Origin: Seriola aureovittata
Lineage: Eukaryota > Chordata > Actinopteri > Carangiformes > Carangidae
DNA: 64,000 bases
Assembly (NCBI RefSeq): GCF_021018895.1
Contig: NC_079377.1
Coordinates: 21,605,001 to 21,669,000, forward strand
Direction: 5' to 3'
Below the pieces are notes generated by a model, which was given only the letters and a program-made list of their open reading frames with translations, did not search any database and had not been told where the DNA came from. Shown piece after piece: positions 35,331 through 48,087 of this stretch; within the stretch, counting starts at the first letter, position 1, and every line of letters starts with the position of its first letter. The position numbers and the translations under genes were made by a program.

Positions 35331-37721
35331 ATGCCGCAGAAAGCTGCATTGTGCCCAAACTAGGGGAGAGAGGGGGGAGGAGAGGAAATGTGTGAAAAAA
35401 GAGGGAGACAAGGGGGAGCAAGGGTGAGAGGAGGGAAGGAGAAATAGAGATTCACAGGGATAAAAAGGAACAGAGCAAATATAAAGTGATGCAGAGAAGC
35501 AGAGAGGAGACATAAAAAGAAAGAAGAAAAAAAGGGGGAAAGAGAATACTGATTTAGAAAGCAGAAAAACAAAGACGTGACAGGATAAGTTGCTTAAAAT
35601 GGGAAGAATTTTAATAAAAGATTTTTTTTTAAAGGGGCTGATTCCATGTGGGGAACATTATACATGCATGTGTGAGCAACATGACAAACTGTGTTTATAG
35701 AGAGAGAGAAGAAAGAAAAGGTTGCAGGAATGACAAAGCAAAAGCATGTGATATCAAAGAAAGGCATATTGAGGACCAGCAGAGCACAGTGGATCTTCCC
35801 AGGCTTTCTGCTGGTGGAGCAGAGAGATGAACAATCAGTCATGGGTCAGTCGGTCTGTCTGTTCACATCTGCCCATCAGTCCTGCAGTGCTGTGTGCTAC
35901 CACAGCACCACTGCACACTGAGCTCACCCAAACTTACCTCGAGAGGTCTGAATCATATGATCGTATGTGCTGCTATGGCTGCTCGGCACAGCCACCCTGC
36001 TTAGAGAGCGGGCTCTGCGTCTAAGAACAAACTGCTCACAGTTCTGGGGAGAAGCTACACGCATACACTGCATCAAAAAATATGGCTGAATCCAAAAGTG
36101 TTAACGTGGAAACTGTTGATGACACATTTAATACATGCACCTAATTCTAAAAGAAGCTGATCAGTAAAGGATCTGTAAATCTCTCAATACATGATTAGTA
36201 GCTACAACCTCCTCTCTCTTTCATCTTAAGTCGACGTAATCTTCCCTCAAGTTTCACATTTTCAAGTTTATTATATCATCTTTTTCTGAGATCACATCTG
36301 AACTCGTGCTCAATTAAAGTACTGGATGGTTGTGTCAGATTTTATTTCCATCCAAACTTTTGTCTAGAAAGCCCTTCACAGAGAAGCTCAACTGCCGTCT
36401 CAAGTTTGTTTTTGTGTTGTATTTCATAAGCACACGCTTTGGTTTGGGTGAGGAAAGGAATTAAAGTTGACAGTGGATTGGCTGAGAGGTTGTTCTTTGT
36501 GTGTCCTCCTTCACTGAAGTCACAAAAAGAGAGGTGTGAAGGTTGATGACAGCCCGGCTTAGAGAAAACATCAGTAAAAAGAGTTTGAACTGAGGCTGTT
36601 CTCATGTGTAGCACCAGTACAGACAAGACAAACTGTATTTAGTCTTTGGTTACTTTGGGCTGAGACGCAGGACTAGTAGAGGCAGCTGATACACGCTGGT
36701 GGTGGATTTTACAACCACACATCAGTTCACACAATCCTTTTGGACTATACAAACGCCCGGATACTGCTGTAGCCAAAAAATTAATCAATATTCATTATGT
36801 TCAAAGAAATACATTTGACAAACACATGTGAACTGCGCCTAAAAGACCCCACAACAGGCTTTTATATGATGATTGGCTCCGTTGAAGTTTAATCAAGCTG
36901 ATTTATAGCCAATTCGTCTTGATAGGAAGTCTTCCCCAGAACATTTATTGGCAGCCGAGGAAAGTGCTGCTCAAGATTTGCAGAAAGTAACATTCTGTGA
37001 AATTATGTGGACTTTGTAGGTCCAAAATTAAACCAGGCACTTGGACATCTAAGCAGATATTGTGGAAATGAAAAGGAACTCTAGACATTGGCAGGGCTTC
37101 AAAAGTGTGACTGGCACAGTTAAAAAAAAAAAACACACAAACAAACAAACAAAAAGAAAACATCAACATTGGCTGGTAGCTGGTGGTAAATTCTCACCAT
37201 GTCCCGTTGTAAGGTGTACAGGCACCAGTCAGATGGTATGGATCAATACCGGATGTTTTGCTAACAGCCAATCAGCCGCCACTTCAATCAGGCGTTCAGG
37301 GTCCAGAGAGAAATATCTATCATCTATGACAGCCTATAGAAAGGTGACCTCAGTTGCTGAGGTGATAAAGGTTACTTTAGTGACCACCTGTCACTGGCAC
37401 ATCTCGCTCCGATGCCTCCAGACCTTGGCCTAAAGGCGCAATCCATAACCTATTGGATGAGTCTCTTGGATAAGTGCTGCAAAATGAGATATGGAAACAG
37501 AAATACACTTTCAGGAAGTGAGCAATGTGCTCAGCATCATGTGGTAGGTGTCCCCCTCTCGCTGCACTGCAATGCCAGTGTGGAATTGATGCCAATTTGA
37601 GGGTGCCCTAAATACTGAAGGATGTCTCACAGCTGAGCACCGTCCTCCCAACATACAGATGTTGTTTCATTACTGACCAAATGTGGCACATGAACAATGT
37701 CATAGTTTTCTAGTTTACAAC

Positions 37722-37735
37722 ACACACATATATAC

Positions 37736-37778
<43 letters not shown>
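37722..37778 (+). repeat. TG/TA compound repeat
   Basis: ATATAC, GTGTG, then a TA run flanked by complementary CACA, giving a self-complementary arrangement. Confidence 0.85.
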
Positions 37779-39427
37779 TGTACTACATCACCCAGTAGTC
37801 AGTGTGTTGACTTGTTGAAACCACCTTTTCTCAATTTCATTCCCCACTGATGTTATAAGAGGGTGAAAAGCAACCAAGGTGAATTTCTTTTTTCCTGATA
37901 TCCCTTTTTTTATTTTGTCCTCGCCTTCCCTGTTGTCGCCCTCTTCCTTTTCTGGTGAATCCTATTTTTCACGATGGGACCACAGGTATATTTATACAAC
38001 TATATAAAGAGAAATCTTTATGGCTGAAGGTGTTTGGAAGTAAATAACCTGGCGTCTTGCTGGCTAGCGGCTGCTTTATCAGTGGGCGAAGAGGAAGAAG
38101 GAAAAACAGCCCTTCAGATTGACACAATGGCATGCGCTCCAACGGGGGAAGAGGGCACAGAGGCAGGGAGGGAGGCAAAAAGGAGGAAAGCGAACACAAC
38201 AAACAGAGGAGAGATAGTCTCGATATCAGAACCCAAATAGGATGGAGAAGGTGAGCGCAAATCCCACCGCCCCAGTTTCCTTTTCTAAAACCTCCTCTTC
38301 TATCCTCCCCTGTGTTGCTTTTTTTTAGGATTTTGGGGGATAAATCCACCAAGTTAGGTGCTGATATATCAGACAGAGCATGAGAGCTGCTACTAAATTA
38401 CTGCAGCGAATACTGCACCTACACTTTCAGAACATTTGCAAACATCAAAATTTAACACTTCCCGGGACCAGGTTTTTTTTATTTATATATTTATTTTTTC
38501 CTCCAACCGAATTCTTGAGTGAGGAACGGGACGGTTTAGTATCACAAATGGGAAGCTATTCTCCAATTTCAGTTAGGGACTTAACGGAGCCAAGGCCCCT
38601 CTTTTGGCTCGGCACAGTGTCTCATGTCTTAACAAGGCTTTACCCTCGGCCAAATCTTAAATAAAAACCTTCCGAATCCGGCTCCGTACGCCAAACCAGA
38701 TTGCACTTTGTATGCACGGGTGTGTAAGCATTTGTGTGTGTCTGTCGTGGATTTGTGAACTGTGTCAGTGCTCATGTTGTGTTGCCGTGTTTTTTTTTTT
38801 TTTTTTAAACATTTCTTTGCCTCTCCCTCTCTCCTCCCTTTAACTCACCCCCGTCTTTCCTTATACAGCATATCAATGAAGGCCAGATATGTACTAGGGG
38901 AAGGAGGGTGTATGTGTGTGTATGTGTGTAGCTGTGCATGGCTGAGCGCACTGTTCAATAGTGTGGAGGCTGGCTGGCTGGGGCCGCAGCTGGCAAACGG
39001 CTGCAGCCGAGACTTCGGCTGGGGCTCCGCTATCGCACCCAGTTATCGTTTCCCCCATGAAGGGCTCCCTTATCACCCCAGCCCAGAGAGGTCTCCCTTC
39101 TTCTCCCATCCCCGAGACACACTACCCCGCACTCTCCCTCCCCACCCACCCTTCCCCTCCCTTCTCCACCTCCTCCTCCTCCCTCACCCCCACCCCCCCC
39201 ACCCCCATCCCCTCCTTTCATATCCACCCAGCGCTCCGTCGCTCAACATTCAACCGAGAGGGGAGAGGGAGGGAGGGGGTGGGGGGCTTCAAAGATTCTC
39301 TCTCACACAAACGCACACATAAATACACACACACACACAAACTCCCCAAGTGTACATGCGTGTGTATGTGCGTGCGTACGCTCAATTTGCCAAAACAGTT
39401 TTTCCAGTGTAATTGGGCTTGGGGTAC

Positions 39428-39551
39428 CTGTGTCCATGAGATAGCGCAGCCTCTTCTCCACGCGAGCTGCTCGGGCGTCTATGTGCCTCTGCTCGCTCTC
39501 CAGCGCAGACAGCTCCCCAACCACATACTGACTGGTGTCTTTGAACGCCTT
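39428..39551 (-). CDS. ehbp1: ehbp1 exon E6: start of bMERB domain
   Basis: 124 bp, phase 0 start, one base left at the end. The acceptor is ggttgacag|AAG, preceded by a CT-repeat polypyrimidine tract; the donor is ACAG|gtaccc. It encodes 41 residues: KAFKDTSQYVVGELSALESE, then QRHIDARAARVEKRLRYLMD, then T. This is the first long helix of the bMERB (DUF3585) domain, which binds Rab8-family GTPases (Rab8, Rab10, Rab13) and in some members two Rabs at once. The residues are close to human EHBP1 (DTSQYVVGELAALENEQ). The exon is followed, in transcript order, by the 24-kb intron. Confidence 0.97.
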
Positions 39552-39559
39552 CTGTCAAC

Positions 39560-39595
39560 CAGAGAGAGAGTGAGTGTGAGAGAGAGAGAGAGAGG

Positions 39596-39627
<32 letters not shown>

Positions 39628-39640
39628 AAGAGAGAGAGAA
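39560..39640 (+). repeat. GA-rich repeat at exon E6 acceptor
   Basis: GA run with GT, GG and AA interruptions. On the minus strand it forms the CT-rich tract ahead of exon E6. Confidence 0.9.
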
Positions 39641-40649
39641 TGGTTATGAGAGAAAAGGAAGAGAAGTGCGATACGGCATTAAACAGAGACAGAGGGGAAA
39701 AAAAGGATGGGGGGATGAGACAGAATGAGGGAGAAGAGAGAAATACAGAGATGGAAAGAAGCAAAAAAGGTGATGAGGGTATAAAAAAAGAGAAGAAATA
39801 AAGCAGAGGGAGGAGGAGAGTGAAAATGTCTGAACAGATGTGCAGTGTCTATAAATCTTTCCTGGAAAAAACAAAAACAAAAGAGAATTTCCCCAGAAAA
39901 GAGTTTAATTTCACAACAGATTATTCATACAGCTCGAGAGTAACTGTTGCTGCCTCTCGTTTCATCTGAGCTTTGTTTGGCGTTTCTGAGTTCCTCTCTT
40001 CATCTTCAAAACCACTTTATAGCTGTATTATATTTTTATTTATAATTTTTATTTTAAAAAGAACAGCAAAGCTCTAAATAACCGGATTAGAGTACTGTGA
40101 ATGAAGACATATTCAAGTGAATCTTTATTCACACCAAACTATCAAGGTAACACTTTGGAATGCAAATTTAAAGCAGTTTCCTTAACTGATCATTGGTCAC
40201 TTATCAATAATTTATTTACATAAAAAAAAAAAAAAAAGAAATACTTGTTTCTCAACATTAATAGTAAATTAGGAATCTGAATCATAAATAAAATTAACAC
40301 TTTAAAACAATTATTTGAAGCATAAAGTAAACAGAACAAAACGTCGCTGCTCATCAAACAAACATAATAATTCATGTTAACTCGCAGGTTTGACAATGTG
40401 ACATTAATTACATGAGACTAAACATGTAGGAAACTTGAAGGCAGCTCATTCTTGTAAAAACGAGAGGGACCGTAGTTGCGCCTGACAATGTGATCAAGTA
40501 GAAAAACGGTTAGCTCAGGCTCCTGACAACAGATGTAAATGTTTTTTATTTAGGAATGTGTGTATTCATGTGTTTGGGCATTGGTTGTTGTGTGTCCTCT
40601 GTTCACTTTAAGTCGTTGTTGGTGAAATCTGGAGAACCAGTTTTGCAAG

Positions 40650-41045
40650 AGTTGATAATGAGATGGAGGGACGGGTAAAAGAAGCAGGAGGCGCAGCTGA
40701 ACTAGTTACTTAAGAGAGGCAGGCGACAGGCGTTTACTTCATGAACTCAAACATCTTACGTCATCGAGGTAACACACACCTTTACTGTGCCGTACCTGCA
40801 TCAGAGGGTCTGATCATAGCTGCTGATGATGCAGTTTTTTATTATGGATTATTTATGGATTAATCGGTGATATCCCTAACATCACTTTTACCTTATATTG
40901 GATAAGAGTTAGTGCTCAATCCAGAATCAATACTTATATCATGGTGCATCCAGCAAATAATGATCAGTCACTGACTTTTGTCATTTCATGTTTAACTGCT
41001 AATTTATTATTTTTTAAACTAAACCTTACATTAAGATCTCTGTAA
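40650..41045 (+). repeat. local duplication, copy 1
   Basis: Shares long colinear segments with 45056-45602: GTTGATAAT...GGTAAAAGAAG, GAACTAGTTACT, CAGAGGGTCTGATCATAG, AATCCAGAATCAATACTTAT and GTCATTTCATGTTTAA. Same orientation, 4.4 kb apart. Confidence 0.8.
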
Positions 41046-41439
41046 CACACACACACACACACGTCACTCTATAACCATAAGTACTTAATACACAGTCCAT
41101 TTCTGACCCCTCTTCACCTCTGTCTCCTGGCTACTTGCTATTCTCCAGAGAAACTCCTCTGAGTGAGGAAAATGTTTATTCAAATTCACCACTGAGGATG
41201 CATCCGAAAAATATCTCCATTTTATTGCTGATGCACTTCATTTTTCTTAATGGGAAGGAGAACTAGTGAGCAGGAGAGAGAGAAAGTTTTTATTTCATTC
41301 CACCCAGGCCAGCACTTTTTCCTGTGCTCTTTCCAGTGTGTGAGTGTGTGCATCTGTGTGACTCTGTGCACATGTGATTTGTGCAAGTGTGTGTATGTGT
41401 GCGTTGGCTCCCAGCAGCCCACCGCCCCAACTCCCTCCT

Positions 41440-41660
41440 CCTCCTCCTCCTTGCGCGCTCTCGCTCTATCACCATATTTTTCCTTGGCAAATCAATTTTA
41501 CACATGATCAGCCCACTCCCCTTGCCGCGCTCAGCCCAGCCGTAATTAAGAGGAGGGAAATTACCATATATATTATATTAATGCAAACATCATTCAGCAG
41601 GTAATTCTTGGCTGATCGGGATAATGGAAAGGTTGAACACCCATTAACCCTGGGGCCCAG
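41440..41660. promoter_or_regulatory. enhancer-like block
   Basis: Unique sequence with ggcaaatcaattttac, gccgtaattaagagg (TAATTA 41543-41548), a run of ATATTA words, and gcaggtaattcttggc. Flanked by purine- and TG-rich DNA. Texture-based call. Confidence 0.4.
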
Positions 41661-42483
41661 GCACTGGGAGGAGGAGGGTGTGTGTGAGAGTGAGTGTGTG
41701 TGTGCACACAGGACTGGGGTGGAGGGTGCAGGGTCGAGGGTAGGAGAGGGCTGCTTGGGAAGAAAGATTCACCCCATGGTCTCCAGTGGCACGCACACTC
41801 GCATCCACGCTCATTGAAATAATAGCATTCTTATAGACACGCTCTTTGTACACACACAGTTCAAACACACGCTGAGAAGAGAGTGCGAGCTTGTGTATAG
41901 ACTTGAAGGACACGCTGGCTCACAATTTCTTTTTCCGAGACACACACATGCACCTCTGAATGGCAGAGAGGCTGATATCTACCATTATTATAATTAAAAC
42001 GGCAGTCTGTTAGATCAATACTTAGATGTCTGTGCAGAGAAGAGAGGACAGCAGAGAGAGTGCGAGTGTGTGAGAGGTGGACAAGGTGAAGAGGAGGAGA
42101 TGGGAGAGGACAGATTTATCTAAGACAAGACAGGAGAGACAGAAAGAGAGCTGACTAATAGGAAATAAAAAAAGGCCAAGAGGGAGCAATTAAGAGACAT
42201 AACCTCACTTCTGACCCCTTACACCCCCCCACCCCTCTTTCACTTTGCCATTTTTTCTCAGACTTGATCATCTGTCCATTACAGACTTCATGAGGCGACG
42301 GCTTCAGGCAAAGCAAACCTAAAGAAAACTCACAGAACTCTTTTTTTTTTGGTAAAGATTTTAAAACTTTCTTCTGCTTTTCCCGTCAGTTGCTGCAGGT
42401 GGGATAAAGTTTTGTGTCTATTCACCTGTATCTCTTTGTAAACAGAAGCATGATTTAGTAGGAAAAAAGAAATGGGGACAAAC

Positions 42484-42584
42484 CTCCTCTTCAAATGGTC
42501 TACGAATATCGATCTCTGTCGGTGAACCTCTATCCTCCTCAGCCTTCTTCAGATCCTCAGGAATAGACTTTTGTCTCTTCACCT
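42484..42584 (-). CDS. ehbp1: ehbp1 exon E5: variable linker before bMERB
   Basis: 101 bp. The acceptor is ctccag|AG and the donor is GAGGAG|gtttgt, ending in phase 0. Joined to E4 it reads SRPEVKRQKSIPEDLKKAEE, then DRGSPTEIDIRRPFEEE. Human EHBP1 has EMKRQRSIQEDTKKG at the same place, so the first half is conserved and the second half has diverged. A charged linker with a likely basophilic phosphosite (RQKS, inference). The donor +3 base is T, a weaker match to consensus than the other donors, so skipping or alternative use of this exon is possible. Confidence 0.92.
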
Positions 42585-43289
42585 CTGGAGGGAGATGGAC
42601 AGATGTTAGCGAGGAAACAATCTGGTTTCAAATTAAAATGCACATAGAAGGTGAGGATTTACACTTGGTTGTCAGTGATCTGTCCTTGCATATAAATATT
42701 GTTTAACACACTCACAGTGCAATATTGGTGGTGGAGTCAGTGAGGTGGAAATTTCCATTTTTAAAAAAATAATAATACACTCATTTCTACTTTTTTCATG
42801 TGTTTACTGCAGCTGATGCTGATATTCTTAAGAAGGTGTCTTTAAGAAAATCTGCTATGCTCCTGTTTAAGAATCAATGACGATTACAGCCTTCATTTCT
42901 TTGACCGAGCCAAAGAGTTACTTTACTTTTTCTGTATAAAACTTAAAAGCATGTTTGCGGTGAAATCTTGAAATGTGTATAAAGACTTGAGGAAATGATC
43001 ATGCTGCAACAGATAACCTGAGAGTTTAACTGTTGGTTGTTAAACTAAAGTAAAGAAAATTAAAGAAGGGTTTCTTTGGAAAGCTGGTTTCAAAGCAGCA
43101 GACAATGAACAGGTGAATCATTTTTTTCAGAACTGAGCCCCTGCTTGTCAAAATGTCCGCACGTCCCTGCTCTCAGGTGTGACCTGGATGTATGTGAGCC
43201 AAGTGTTAGTGTGTGCAAACATACCTCCCTGGGTAAATACTGTATGCATTGTGTGTATGTATGTGTGCTTGTGTTGTGTTGTCCCCCAC
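42585..43289 (-). other. ehbp1 intron between E4 and E5 (0.7 kb)
   Basis: Plain AT-rich intron with gtgggg donor and ctccag acceptor. Nothing else recognised. Confidence 0.85.
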
Positions 43290-43428
43290 CTGGTCTGCTC
43301 TCCACGTATTGGCTGAAGGACTTCAGCTGTGTTTTCCGGACTGCAGAGTCCTTGCTGAAGACGACGGGGCTGCGCAACTTTTCTGTTGCTCTGCGCAGCC
43401 GCTCTGCTCGCAGCTCCTCGGCGTTATT
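43290..43428 (-). CDS. ehbp1: ehbp1 exon E4: pre-bMERB conserved segment
   Basis: 139 bp, phase 0 at the start and one base left at the end. The acceptor is tgtgacag|AAT and the donor is ACCAG|gtgggg. It encodes 46 residues: NNAEELRAERLRRATEKLRS, then PVVFSKDSAVRKTQLKSFSQ, then YVESRP. This is one of the best conserved parts of EHBP1 (human has NPVVFSKDSTVRKTQLQSFS). It lies just N-terminal to the Rab-binding domain, and the basic/Ser pattern suggests a regulated linker, but I know of no defined activity. Local intronic duplications (about 43.7 and 44.5 kb) lie upstream, but the exon itself is single-copy in the window. Confidence 0.96.
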
Positions 43429-43725
43429 CTGTCACACAGAGGAAAACGTGCGTTCAGTCTCAACAAGTACTAATCTGTTGGTACTATATGTCGCAGGAAC
43501 ATATTTTGGTGCATTTGATGGTTATTTGTAAACATATTCATCAAGAAATCTCAGCTATTTTTGATGCTGCACTCTCAGTCACCCTCTCATGTAAAAGATG
43601 ACGTTGAGAAATGTGTAAAAACGCTAATCAATGAATAAATTCAACATCAGGAAGAACACAAAGACAGATGATCTACAAACAACACACAAGCACAGCAGGC
43701 AGAAAACACACACACACACACGGAT

Positions 43726-43834
43726 GGAGTAGTTGGTTAAACTTCAAATTACTGACTTTAAAAAACGTCAGCAATTAGTCTTCTCCCTCTTCACACCCTG
43801 TGTATTATCCTGTCAGCCTCTACCAGCCACTTAG
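43726..43834 (+). repeat. short local duplication, copy 1
   Basis: Aligned with 44514-44622: both have TGACTTT, TCAGCAATTAGTCT, then TGTC(A/G)GC(C/T)TCTACCAGCCACTTA. Confidence 0.75.
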
Positions 43835-43996
43835 ATCTGCTCTCAAGCTTTTATTAGGCAGCCGTTTAAGGATTTCACAGCTGCTGTGTGATTATTGTGA
43901 CCAAAACCACACACTCACACATGTAAACACACCTACTGACAAGGCCATGAGATAAATCTGGTAGAAGTTGATGTTAGCTACATTGTTGTTGAACAC

Positions 43997-44066
43997 CTCT
44001 CTCTCTCTCACACACACTCACTCACTCACTCACTCTCTCACACACACACACACACACACTCACTCA

Positions 44067-44116
<50 letters not shown>

Positions 44117-44126
44117 CCCTCACTCA
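43997..44126 (+). repeat. CT/CACT/CA compound repeat
   Basis: CT run, CACT units and two long CA runs. Confidence 0.9.
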
Positions 44127-44513
44127 TGAGAGAGACAAAAAGGAGGCAATTAACTTGACTTTCAACAAAACCCCGAGCCAGAAAATATATTCAGATTATG
44201 CAAAATGCAAAAAAACGCTATTGTTTTCAAAGTGAACATGTGTTAAAAAGCTACACGCTCGCTTCTCCCACTATCAAGAAACGGCATGCAGAAATGTTTT
44301 ATTACCAGGCCTCCAAATATGCCAAGCCGAGTGGAAAAGAAACCGACTCGGGCTAAGATTGACGTTGTGGCAACGTTAATAAGACGGCGAAACATGTAAT
44401 AAAGTCGACAATTAGGGCAAACATGTTCCACTGCTTGAGACAGAGGGAGATAGTCAAGCAGAGCAAGGACGACTAATAGAGACAGTGTGGGCGGGGAACA
44501 CGCTGCAGACGGG

Positions 44514-44622
44514 GAGTTGTTAGTTTAGCTTCAGATTATTGACTTTCAAAAACAATGTCAGCAATTAGTCTGTTCTCACTTGTTTTGTCTATTAGTCTGT
44601 CGGCTTCTACCAGCCACTTAAA
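44514..44622 (+). repeat. short local duplication, copy 2
   Basis: Counterpart of 43726-43834 in the same orientation, 0.8 kb away, roughly 80% alike by eye. Confidence 0.75.
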
Positions 44623-44733
44623 ACCTCACGTCAAGTCAAATCGAGGCAAATTTATTTATGAGGTGCTATGTACAAAATGCCCAATTAAACATTTTAAAAC
44701 ATAAGGCCAGAGCTTGGATGTGTGGAAGTGCTT

Positions 44734-44779
<46 letters not shown>

Positions 44780-45055
44780 ATGTCAACCTTCAGGGCAGCA
44801 CCAAGACAATCCAAAAGAGCAGAGAGTAAATTTCACTTCCTGACTGTGAGAAAAGTGAGGAAGTGAAACACTGGCAGGTAAAAATCTCCTCTCGTTACAC
44901 TGCTAAGTAGCGTCTGATGCTTTTTACTTACTTCCTAAAAACTGAATCTCTTCATCTTTCACTGAAAAGCGACAATCACAAAAATGTGTTGTTCTGGTTT
45001 CCGTTAATGTTACGGTCCCGAGTGACACTTTGTAAAGAACTTTTAGTGGATAAAA

Positions 45056-45602
45056 AGTTGATAATCAAATGAGGGTTTGGTAAAAGAAGTCATATCTGAA
45101 CTAGTTACTAGATGAAAAGAGGCAGGCAACAGTCACCTACGTCATGAACTACGTCATCAAGGAAACAAACACCCTCACTTAGCCACACCTGCGTCAGAGG
45201 GTCTGATCATAGTTACTCTCACAGAATTGATGCAGTTTTCCCGACTGATTAATCATCTTTTACCGTCCACTAGCATCAAACACTCAATCCAGAATCAATA
45301 CTTATATTCACGGTACCTCCAGTAAATGATGATCAGTCTCAGACCTTTGTCATTTCATGTTTAATTGCTAACTTAACATTTTTAATAGTGAACATCCCCC
45401 ATGTGGTAATTACCTGGTGCTCTTATTTATCTTCATTTAATTCCAAAGGAAAAATAATGTGATAATGATTTCTCTAAACAAATAATATCAAATATGTTTG
45501 CCTTCTGCTTTTGAACAGATTTGTTAAGATGGATATTTTTTGCAGTGTAATTTATCCACTTGCAGGTTCTCCATAATCTAAACCTTACATTCAGCTCTCC
45601 TC
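45056..45602 (+). repeat. local duplication, copy 2
   Basis: Counterpart of 40650-41045, with about 190 extra bases before the final AAACCTTACATT segment. Exons E4 and E5 lie between the copies and are not duplicated. Confidence 0.8.
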
Positions 45603-46449
45603 AACCCCATAAATACACAAACATCATGCGATGTGATGTGAATTGCCTGCTTTGCTCTGAGTGAACTGGGTTCTCTGCTTAAATCACAACGACATATAAT
45701 CTGTAACTGCAGCTCCCAAAAAGTATCAAAGAACCACAAGAACATCATCCCCAGGTATGTGGAAATGTACTAACTCACTACAACAAATGTTACACAATAA
45801 ATATCCTTCACCTAAATGGTGTGTGTGTAACACATAGGTGTCACATAGGTAGAGCAACTAAAACACTGTTAACTTCTGAGCATGATTTCAACTTCAGCCT
45901 CCCACTCATCACATGATGCATTCAGGGTCCTAGAAGTTGCTGCGGACAGGAATCCATCAAGTGGTTGATTTTCTGAATATTTAATCTGCTTGTTTATAGG
46001 AAAAGTGTAACAATCACTGATAATTGGATGTCAAAGGATTTATTGGATTAATGTTGTGGTCCTTGTCATATTTTCATGAGAAGGATTTGTTTTTATATGT
46101 TTAGTTTAGTGACTGGTAAAAAGTGCAAGCCTCTGCAGTATCTACAGCGAACTGTTTATTTAACAACAGACTAAATCCCTGAGGAGACTGATTAGGACAC
46201 CGAGGCTGTCCACCCAATTATCACTTATTGTTTAACTGTTGTGGATCTGACTTGTTCACTGGACTACAACCAGAGGTTAAACAGCTACTGCTTCAAGGTT
46301 AAACTGCTGCCACGTTACAACTGGACCTTGATGAACACCACACATGAACACACCAAAATGATGCTGATCGAAGACAGCAGCTCCACTGGCCTTTAACACC
46401 TTCTTAAAAACTAACTATACAATGTCTTTCCCTCTCAGTCTCTCTCTTT

Positions 46450-46451
<2 letters not shown>

Positions 46452-46539
<88 letters not shown>
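46452..46539 (+). repeat. CA microsatellite
   Basis: About 44 uninterrupted CA units. Confidence 0.95.
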
Positions 46540-46542
<3 letters not shown>

Positions 46543-46846
46543 CACCTGCCCACTTGGCTACCCCTTCATCTCTCTTTTAGGCTCTGGGACAAACAGATAT
46601 TGGATTGTCCCCTCCCTCCTCCCATCTTACTCTCTGTCTTTCACCCTCTCTCTCTCTCTCTTTCTCTTATCGCTGCTATCATCGCTGTGGTAAGCTGTGG
46701 CCGTGGTGATTCAGTGCTTTTGGTGTGTGCGAGTCTGTGAATGTGCATGCAGGGGGCTGCGTGACTAATGTTGCAGTCTGCTGAGCGTCGCATGCCCTTA
46801 TCGTGCGCCACCGAGGCTGCGCATACACACAATCACTAATGAGAGG

Positions 46847-46890
<44 letters not shown>

Positions 46891-48008
46891 GATGTTCCTG
46901 CAGGTCATTCCACCCGCCTGAAGGACTTTTGGGATGCTCAATCCTCTTGGGACAAGACAGTTTCTATTTTTTTTTTTTAAAGGACAGAAGAAGTAAAGTG
47001 ACATCTGCATACACACAGACACATTTATGTACATGTGCACCCATCAACTGTAAAGAGCTTAAGACACAAGTGATTTGGTTTAGTTGTGTTGAGTGTATTT
47101 TCATTTGGTGCAGCTTCACATTTATATCACACTGTGAAACATTAATGGCACCAACATGGAGGTAAAATAAAGAGCTAGCTGAGTGCAAATACTGGCTAAC
47201 TGCAAACAACAACAGCTATACAAATGGAAAAAGACTTCAGAGAAAAGGTAGTTCTTGTGTGAAAAATTAAATAGTGTGATATAGAAGACTTTTGTAATTT
47301 AGGATACGAATTAAATGTTAGAAAAATTCAGCACTTTATGAAATGATCTTTGAATTATTGGTATTTCTTAACAACCCAATAAAACAACTATAGAAATACT
47401 ATAATATACATATAGTATATACTATATTATTTTTTTGATACATGACAGAAGACTTGTACCTGTTGCGGATTCAATCCTAAAATGATTGTTAGCTTTACAA
47501 CAAGCGGGTGATAATTAGCTGATTAGCTGATGTAGTTCATCAACTAGTATTGACAGATTATTCTAAACAAGTCAAACCAGTAACAAAATCTCTAGTTCAA
47601 AGTTAAAAATGTATTCGAAACCATATTGAATTATGTCATGGTAGCCAAGTAGTATGTTTGAAAATATGATCAGCTGTTAAATAGAAGCCCCGCCCACCTT
47701 TATACACCGATGGTCTATAAGTTGCAGACCGGAGATCTGACGAGAATCAAAGGTCAAATATTGGTCAGAGCAAGAAACTGAATGTAAACACTTTCGGGTA
47801 AAGTGTTTCACATTTGGTTTCGAGTCAATCAAACGGTGATTCTACTTCTGCGAGGGTCAAGTGGGAACACGCACACATACACACTCTTCTGGCCATAAAG
47901 GACTAAGCCTTTTAGGCTTTGAACACAAGAGGGTGTTTATGTGAATTGATGATCAAAGACACCCTGTGTCGCCATAAGCACAGAGGGTTTTGCTTCTACT
48001 GGCAGCCA

Positions 48009-48087
48009 TACACACATACTCACACTCACACACACTCACACTCACACACACTCACACTCACACTCACACACACTCACTTACTCACAC
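48009..48087 (+). repeat. CACACT repeat
   Basis: CACACT and CACACACACT units in alternation. Confidence 0.85.

Larger units (their letters stand above)
39552..42483 (-). other. ehbp1 intron between E5 and E6 (2.9 kb)
   Basis: Starts (in transcript order) with gtttgt and ends in a CT tract and gacag. It contains copy 1 of a local duplication (40650-41045), an enhancer-like block (41440-41660) and a GA-rich tract next to E6. Confidence 0.85.

Noticed and set aside
38961..39728. 255-codon plus-strand open frame, the longest in the window
   Set aside because: Pro/Ser- and Arg/Glu-rich translation of C-rich and GA-rich low-complexity DNA. It runs antisense across the real exon E6 and has no recognisable domain.
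43997..44126. Regularly spaced repeat units, considered as CRISPR or minisatellite
   Set aside because: Units are simple CACT/CA microsatellites without spacers.
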